NCBI RefSeq assembly: GCF_002257645.1
Contig: NZ_NQMO01000015.1
Location: 62,001 to 126,000, forward strand
Source of the DNA: Paenibacillus sp. XY044
GTDB lineage: Bacteria > Bacillota > Bacilli > Paenibacillales > Paenibacillaceae
Length of the DNA: 64,000 nucleotides
Direction of reading: 5' to 3'
How positions within the stretch are numbered: position 1 is the stretch's first letter; each line of letters begins with the position of its first letter. The notes beneath the pieces are model-generated. The model saw only the letters and a list, made by a program, of their open reading frames with translations. It was not told where the DNA came from and searched no databases. Shown piece after piece: positions 59,504 through 64,000 of this stretch. Made by a program: the position numbers and the translations under genes.

Positions 59504-60841
59504 ATGGTGAAGAAGACATTCAGCGTTGTTCTTAGATCGATCGGGGTCGTTGTGGCAGTCATGGCCATCATCATCTGCTTAAGCGTCCGGGAGGGGCGGA
59601 ACCTCATGCAGCCTTTGCCGCCCTTGGTGCAGAATGCGGTCAAGACGGATCCGGGCATTGAAACTGCAAAGGAAAAGAGTTCTGCTGTGATGGGTCGGCA
59701 AACCGAACCGGTCCATGTTAACCAAACGGGATTGCTTGCTTCCAATACGACGAAGAAACCCGCTCGGGTCAGCCCCAAAACGGTGTATTTGACCTTTGAC
59801 GACGGCCCGAGCGATTTAACGGGCGAGGTGCTGGATATTTTGAAGAAAAACAAGATCGGCGCAACCTTCTTTGTTCTTGGCGAGCAGGTGAAAAAGTATC
59901 CGCAGCTGATCTCGCGCATTTACGAAGAAGGCCATGCCATCGGCAATCATACATATGACCATAATTATACCGAACTCTATCAATCATTTCCCGCGTTCTG
60001 GGACCAGATCAAGGAGACCGAAGAGGAGATCTGCCTGATCACGGGGGAGAGGCCGCAGCTGATCAGGGCGCCTGGAGGGACGGCGGGCCATTTTGACGAT
60101 ACGTACTTTAAGCTGCTGCAGCAGGCCGGGTATGTCGTGACGGATTGGAACGTGGACAGCGGCGATTCCAAGCGGCGCGACGTCCCTGCCTCGGAGATCG
60201 TGAAGGGCGGCACCACGGACGTTCCGGGAGGCAAGGTGGTTCTTCTGATGCATGACGGTCCCGGCCATTCGGAAAGCGTAAAGGCACTTCCGCAAATGAT
60301 TAGCTGGTACAAGGCACACGGGTATCAGTTCGGCGTGCTGTCACCGAAAGACCCGCCAGTTCAATTCAAAGTGAATGCCAAAGCCCGCGGACTGAAACGA
60401 AGCGCCCCGAGTGCCGCCTGGATTCAGTCCCATATTCCGCAGAACGCTGCATTGTTCGAGCCTGGAAAGCCGCTTCGCCTGGAAGTCGGCGGAATCGAGA
60501 CCACGCTGGATTCCGGCGAGTACAGCATCGTAGACGGGCATTATGTAGTGCCTTTGCGCGCGCTGACCGAACGGGTCGGAGGCAGCATGGCATGGAATTC
60601 GGCAGAGGGAGCCTGGGTAGCGTCCCTGTCGGCGGATGCCGCGGTTTCGCTGCAGATCCATGCGGACACGGGCATGCTGGAGGCTGTAGAGGACAATCAG
60701 GTCATCTCGGAGACGGCGATGCAGGTGCTGACGATCGATGATTCGCTGTGGGTGCCTCTGCGCAGCTTGTTCGAAGCTTCCGGGTATGCCGGAATCACGG
60801 CATCGGTGAATGACGAGGAGCGTCGGGTCACGGTGTATTAA
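59504..60841 (+). CDS. polysaccharide deacetylase with C-terminal copper-amine-oxidase-like domain
   Basis: A 445-residue exported protein anchored by an N-terminal helix (LRSIGVVVAVMAIIICLSV). The NodB domain (about 85-285) has the catalytic Asp in YLTFDDGPSD, the metal histidines in GNHTYDHN, the RAPGGTAGHFD motif and the catalytic His in LLMHDGPGHS. It should remove acetyl groups from peptidoglycan or other N-acetylglucosamine polymers. Residues from about 325 form a copper-amine-oxidase N1-like domain (YVVPLRALTERVGGSMAW and a second, similar WVPLRSLFEASGYAG). AGGTACATG gives only a weak ribosome site (GGAGGTAG). Confidence 0.92.
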   Translation: MVKKTFSVVLRSIGVVVAVMAIIICLSVREGRNLMQPLPPLVQNAVKTDPGIETAKEKSSAVMGRQTEPVHVNQTGLLASNTTKKPARVSPKTVYLTFDDGPSDLTGEVLDILKKNKIGATFFVLGEQVKKYPQLISRIYEEGHAIGNHTYDHNYTELYQSFPAFWDQIKETEEEICLITGERPQLIRAPGGTAGHFDDTYFKLLQQAGYVVTDWNVDSGDSKRRDVPASEIVKGGTTDVPGGKVVLLMHDGPGHSESVKALPQMISWYKAHGYQFGVLSPKDPPVQFKVNAKARGLKRSAPSAAWIQSHIPQNAALFEPGKPLRLEVGGIETTLDSGEYSIVDGHYVVPLRALTERVGGSMAWNSAEGAWVASLSADAAVSLQIHADTGMLEAVEDNQVISETAMQVLTIDDSLWVPLRSLFEASGYAGITASVNDEERRVTVY

Positions 60842-61070
60842 AGGGCTGAATGCCGCCGGCGTGATTCTACGACTCTTGCAGAGGGTCCTGTCTATGATTC
60901 TTCTATGATTTTTTCTCAAGAAGCCTTTGCAGGTCAGGACGCTGGAACCCTGATTTTTAAAAAAATGAGCCGGTGCGGCAGGTCTACTTCCTTTTCTTCA
61001 TGGAGAGAATATTGATAGATTCCCCATTCTTGACGGGAACAAGCCATGATTTGAAACGGAGGTTGTTACT

Positions 61071-62054
61071 TTGTCGACTCCATCGGTGTTTCATGATGAT
61101 GTTGCCCCGGAATTATTGAACCGCGTCTTATCGCGCGTCGGAACCGTTATCGTCGGTAAGGAAAAGGAAATACGCCTTGCTCTAATATCCATGCTCAGCG
61201 GCGGCCACATTCTGCTGGAGGATGTTCCAGGGGTAGGCAAAACGATGCTGGTCCGGGCCATTGCCGCTTGCCTTGGCTGCACATTCGGCCGGATCCAGTT
61301 CACATACGATCTGATGCCCGGCGACGTGACGGGCACTTCGGTGTATTTACCGCACAGCGGCAGCTTCGAGTTCCGGCCCGGGCCGGTTCTCAACCATATC
61401 GTGCTGGCGGACGAAATCAACCGGGCTTCGCCCCGGACCCAATCCGCCCTGCTGGAGGCGATGGAAGAACGGAAGGTGACCGTGGACGGCACCACCTATC
61501 CGCTTCCGCGTCCGTTCCTGCTGCTGGCGACGCAGAATCCGCTGCATTTTGAAGGGACTTATCGCCTGCCTGAGGCGCAGATGGACCGGTTCATGATGCG
61601 GCTGAGCCTGGGATATCCGGAGCCGGCCCAGGAAGTGGAGCTGCTGACGCGAATGCAGCTGGAGCATCCGCTCGATGCTGTGAAGCCGGTCATGCTGGCC
61701 GAAGAAATGGCGAAAATGCAGCGCGCCGTCCGGGGCGTTTTCGTTGACGAATCCATCAAGCTGGCCCTGGTCCAGGTGGCTGACGCTTCGCGCCGCCATC
61801 CGAACGTTCAGCTTGGCATCAGCCCGCGGGGGACGCTGGCCTGGATGAATGCCTCCCAGGCCTCGGCCTATATGGCGGGACGTTCTTACGTCATTCCGGA
61901 CGATATCAAAGATACCGCCGTGCCGGTCCTCGCCCACCGGCTGATGCTGAACCATGCCGCGCTTCTTGCGGGGGCCAGCGGTGAGGAACTGGTTCGGGAG
62001 CTGCTGCAGCAGTTGGTTCTGCCCGTTCACTCCCGCAAAGGAGGCCGCTTATGA
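61071..62054 (+). CDS. MoxR family AAA ATPase
   Basis: A 327-residue MoxR-type AAA+ ATPase, a chaperone-like family. Walker A is EDVPGVGKTMLVRA; Walker B is HIVLADEINRASPRTQSALLEAMEE; the sensor-1 Asn is in LATQNP, and an RLPEAQMDRFMMR segment follows. The start is TTG 61071, with GGAGGTTG about eight bases before. The stop overlaps the DUF58 start (ATGA). MoxR-DUF58-transglutaminase operons are widespread; the ATPase is thought to help fold or activate the partner proteins. The 229-base upstream gap contains repeats of CTATGATT but no sure promoter. Confidence 0.94.
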   Translation: MSTPSVFHDDVAPELLNRVLSRVGTVIVGKEKEIRLALISMLSGGHILLEDVPGVGKTMLVRAIAACLGCTFGRIQFTYDLMPGDVTGTSVYLPHSGSFEFRPGPVLNHIVLADEINRASPRTQSALLEAMEERKVTVDGTTYPLPRPFLLLATQNPLHFEGTYRLPEAQMDRFMMRLSLGYPEPAQEVELLTRMQLEHPLDAVKPVMLAEEMAKMQRAVRGVFVDESIKLALVQVADASRRHPNVQLGISPRGTLAWMNASQASAYMAGRSYVIPDDIKDTAVPVLAHRLMLNHAALLAGASGEELVRELLQQLVLPVHSRKGGRL

Positions 62055-63364
62055 TGCGGCGTGTCCTCGAATGGGGGATCGGGCTGGCCGTGCTGTGCGG
62101 CCTGACGGCCATGTACCGCCTGCACGGAGGCGAGGCCCTTTGGTTCATGATGTTTCTGACCTGCCTGGTGCTGGCCGGCGGCATGCTGGTTCAGCTGCTG
62201 GGCCCCCGGCAAATCCGTGTGGAACGCAGTTTGCCCAAGAGCCTGATTCCGTCGGGGGAGGCCGTGCCCGTGACCATGCGGATTTATTTTCACTCCCCGC
62301 TGCCCCTCCCCTGGTTGGCAGTGGAGGATCACTACACCGGCGGAAGCTTCCGGCGCGTCCTCTTTCCCGGATTTCGGCGCTCATTAACGTATCGTTATGA
62401 GCTTCCCGCTCTTCCGAGGGGGCATTATGGATTTGAAGCCTGTGCGCTGGAATGGGGCGGCTTGTTCGGCTGGTTTCAGGGAAGGAAGGTCGTTAAGGGA
62501 GAAGGCCGGTTTATCGTGCTGCCGGAGCCGCTGCCCGTCGGACAGGAATGCAGGCCGGCGGCTTCACTGTCTTATAGCGAAGAGGCGAGTCCCCGGTATC
62601 CCCGGTTTGCGGACGGGATGAAGGGGATGGAGGTGCGGGAATACGTTCCGGGAGATCCGCCGAACCGGATTCATTGGAAGCACCTGGCCCGGTGGGGCAG
62701 CCTGCATACGAGCCTGCCGGAGGAGGCGCAGGCGTCCTCTTACGCGGTCATGATCGACCGCTCCTTCAGCGGCTATATGCCGGACGGCGCCCGGGCGGGC
62801 GAGGTCAGCGGAGAGGCCGCGCAGCAGGGGTTCGAGACCGCTATATCGACGGCGGCAGGGCTGCTCGTTGCAGCCGGGCGGGCCGGCGAGAAAGCGGTGC
62901 TGCTCGGCTCCGGATTCCGTACCGGCGTGCCGGGAGAAGCGGGAGGGCTCGGCCTTGCGTCACCGCAGGAGACTGAGCCGGAGGTCACCGGTATGCTCGC
63001 AGCCCTGTCGGGACTGACATTGTCTGGAGGCATACCGCTGCCCGCGCAGCTTCAGGAAGCAGCCGGGAATTTGACGGGGAAGAGAACCGCCGTCGTCACC
63101 GGCTACCTGACCGACGAGCTGCTTCGCACCGTTTCCGGGATCATCTCCTCCGGCGGATACGTGGATATTTATTGCGCGGGTGCGGCAGAAGGGAACGACA
63201 GCATCGATTCGGCATCGTACGCCGCGGCGGTTCACGATCCCGGTCTGTTCCGCCGGGCGGCGCTGCTCTCGCGACTGGGGGCCGGTGTATTCATCGTGCA
63301 TGACGGACGCGTATCCCGCATCGGTCACGTGGAGACAACCTTCCCCGGAGAGGGGGCGGTATAA
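62051..63364 (+). CDS. DUF58 domain-containing protein
   Basis: A 437-residue protein. Two hydrophobic segments at the N-terminus (VLEWGIGLAVLCGLTAMY, WFMMFLTCLVLAGGMLV) anchor it. A beta-rich region follows, and the DUF58 core shows REYVPGDPPNRIHWKHLAR with a von Willebrand-A-like continuation SYAVMIDRS. The family is always linked to MoxR; its reaction is not known. It is translationally coupled on both sides: the start overlaps moxR, and the stop is immediately followed by the next ATG. Confidence 0.9.
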   Translation: MMRRVLEWGIGLAVLCGLTAMYRLHGGEALWFMMFLTCLVLAGGMLVQLLGPRQIRVERSLPKSLIPSGEAVPVTMRIYFHSPLPLPWLAVEDHYTGGSFRRVLFPGFRRSLTYRYELPALPRGHYGFEACALEWGGLFGWFQGRKVVKGEGRFIVLPEPLPVGQECRPAASLSYSEEASPRYPRFADGMKGMEVREYVPGDPPNRIHWKHLARWGSLHTSLPEEAQASSYAVMIDRSFSGYMPDGARAGEVSGEAAQQGFETAISTAAGLLVAAGRAGEKAVLLGSGFRTGVPGEAGGLGLASPQETEPEVTGMLAALSGLTLSGGIPLPAQLQEAAGNLTGKRTAVVTGYLTDELLRTVSGIISSGGYVDIYCAGAAEGNDSIDSASYAAAVHDPGLFRRAALLSRLGAGVFIVHDGRVSRIGHVETTFPGEGAV

Positions 63365-64000
63365 ATGGAGACGCGTACCGATCCTCTTCTGTACAGACTC
63401 ATGATTTCGCTGCCCTTCATGGGTCTGTTCGCCGAATGGCTCATTCCGCTCCGGCCGCTTACGGGTTCCTCGGATGACGGATTTATGACGACCCTCTTGT
63501 GGCTAACGGCGCTCCTGCTGCTGTGGGGGATTCTGTTGGCGAGGTGGACGCTCACCTTCCCTGTGTATGTCGTACTGGTCGGCGCCGCTTGGTATAACAT
63601 ATCCGGAGAGGGTCAGCCGCTTGCCTGGTTGATTTCCTGGATTTCGCAATGCCGCGATGATATTCTGCTCGTGCTGTCCACCGGGCGCTTTGCCGAGACC
63701 AGCTCGGAGATCCGCACGCTGATTCTTATCGCCGGTTGGTCCTTATTGGTCTATTCCGTGCAATCGCTGGCCCTGTCGCGGCGCAGCATTTTTTTGTTCG
63801 CGGCAGCCACCCTGCTCTACTTGATATGCCTCGAAACGCTGCTCGGCATTCCCATTTACGCCGATATGATCCGTACCTGCGGCTTGCTGCTGCTCCTTCA
63901 GGGGATGCTGCACCTGTCCGGACTGCGCGAGAGCGATTCATCGGGGAGGTTTGACGGCAAGGTGTACGGCACCTGGATTGTTTCCCTCAGCCTGCTGTCC
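63365..64000 (+). CDS. transglutaminase-like (TgpA-type) membrane protein, 5' part
   Basis: An open frame from ATG 63365, immediately after the DUF58 stop, to the window edge: 212 codons with no stop. It shows at least five hydrophobic segments (LLWLTALLLLWGILLA, LTFPVYVVLVGAAWY, LILIAGWSLLVYSV, SIFLFAAATLLYLICLET, LLLLLQGMLHLSG). This fits the membrane N-terminus of TgpA/DUF3488-type proteins, whose transglutaminase-like domain should lie beyond the window. Position in the MoxR-DUF58 operon supports the call. The C-terminus is not visible. Confidence 0.78.
   Translation, partial: METRTDPLLYRLMISLPFMGLFAEWLIPLRPLTGSSDDGFMTTLLWLTALLLLWGILLARWTLTFPVYVVLVGAAWYNISGEGQPLAWLISWISQCRDDILLVLSTGRFAETSSEIRTLILIAGWSLLVYSVQSLALSRRSIFLFAAATLLYLICLETLLGIPIYADMIRTCGLLLLLQGMLHLSGLRESDSSGRFDGKVYGTWIVSLSLLS

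Noticed and set aside
1..64000. CRISPR arrays, tRNA or rRNA genes, insertion sequences, prophage
   Set aside because: No regularly spaced repeats, no cloverleaf or rRNA-like stretches and no transposase or phage genes were recognised by eye; a tool search could still find a tRNA I missed.

Overview
The window reads as chromosomal DNA of a Gram-positive, spore-former-type Firmicute, most likely a Paenibacillus. The basis is a moderately high GC content, purine-rich Shine-Dalgarno sites with frequent TTG and GTG starts, secreted hydrolases joined to copper-amine-oxidase-like domains, and YesM/YesN two-component systems beside sugar ABC transporters. The genus is an inference. I saw no rRNA, tRNA, CRISPR array, prophage or insertion sequence. 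The region is a mosaic of short housekeeping operons, most of them closed by clear intrinsic terminators.

Layout. 1-9 kb: small membrane protein, acpS, mutY, sodA, a GNAT acetyltransferase, lepB, an in-frame fusion of epoxyqueuosine reductase (QueG) with an O6-alkylguanine-DNA alkyltransferase, an HD-GYP protein, a YneF-type protein and folE. 9-18 kb: an alpha/beta hydrolase, an IclR regulator with a dyad over its own start region, an S9 peptidase, an autoregulated YtrA-type operon (regulator, membrane protein, secreted hydrolase), a PadR/DUF1700 pair, an easily missed 47-codon gene and a lipoprotein. 19-27 kb: a purine block (adenine deaminase and AzgA-type permease behind two PurBox-like sites, allantoate amidohydrolase divergent) and aconitase. 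27-32 kb: an amidase-like protein, D-Ala-D-Ala ligase, UV endonuclease, an inositol-phosphatase family protein and small hypothetical genes.

32-53 kb holds two sugar-uptake and sensing clusters. The first is SBP-permease-permease followed by histidine kinase, a membrane-anchored second binding protein and an AraC-type response regulator. That arrangement matches the three-component AraPST idea of Geobacillus. The second is kinase-regulator-permease-permease-SBP. Neither has its own ATPase, so a shared MsmX-type ATPase elsewhere is expected. Between them lie an SGNH hydrolase, a non-coding hairpin-rich stretch, a divergent LysR/oxidoreductase pair, and trpS.

trpS is preceded by a tryptophan T-box leader. 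Between the T-box terminator and trpS there is also a short reading frame with a strong Shine-Dalgarno site and three consecutive Trp codons, which recalls the rtpLP leader of anti-TRAP in Bacillus subtilis. This is the most interesting regulatory arrangement I found.

53-64 kb: a glutamate-1-semialdehyde aminotransferase with an LCP protein, a Bcp peroxiredoxin, a MarR/MFS efflux pair, a DedA protein, a polysaccharide deacetylase, and the MoxR-DUF58-transglutaminase operon, which runs off the right edge.
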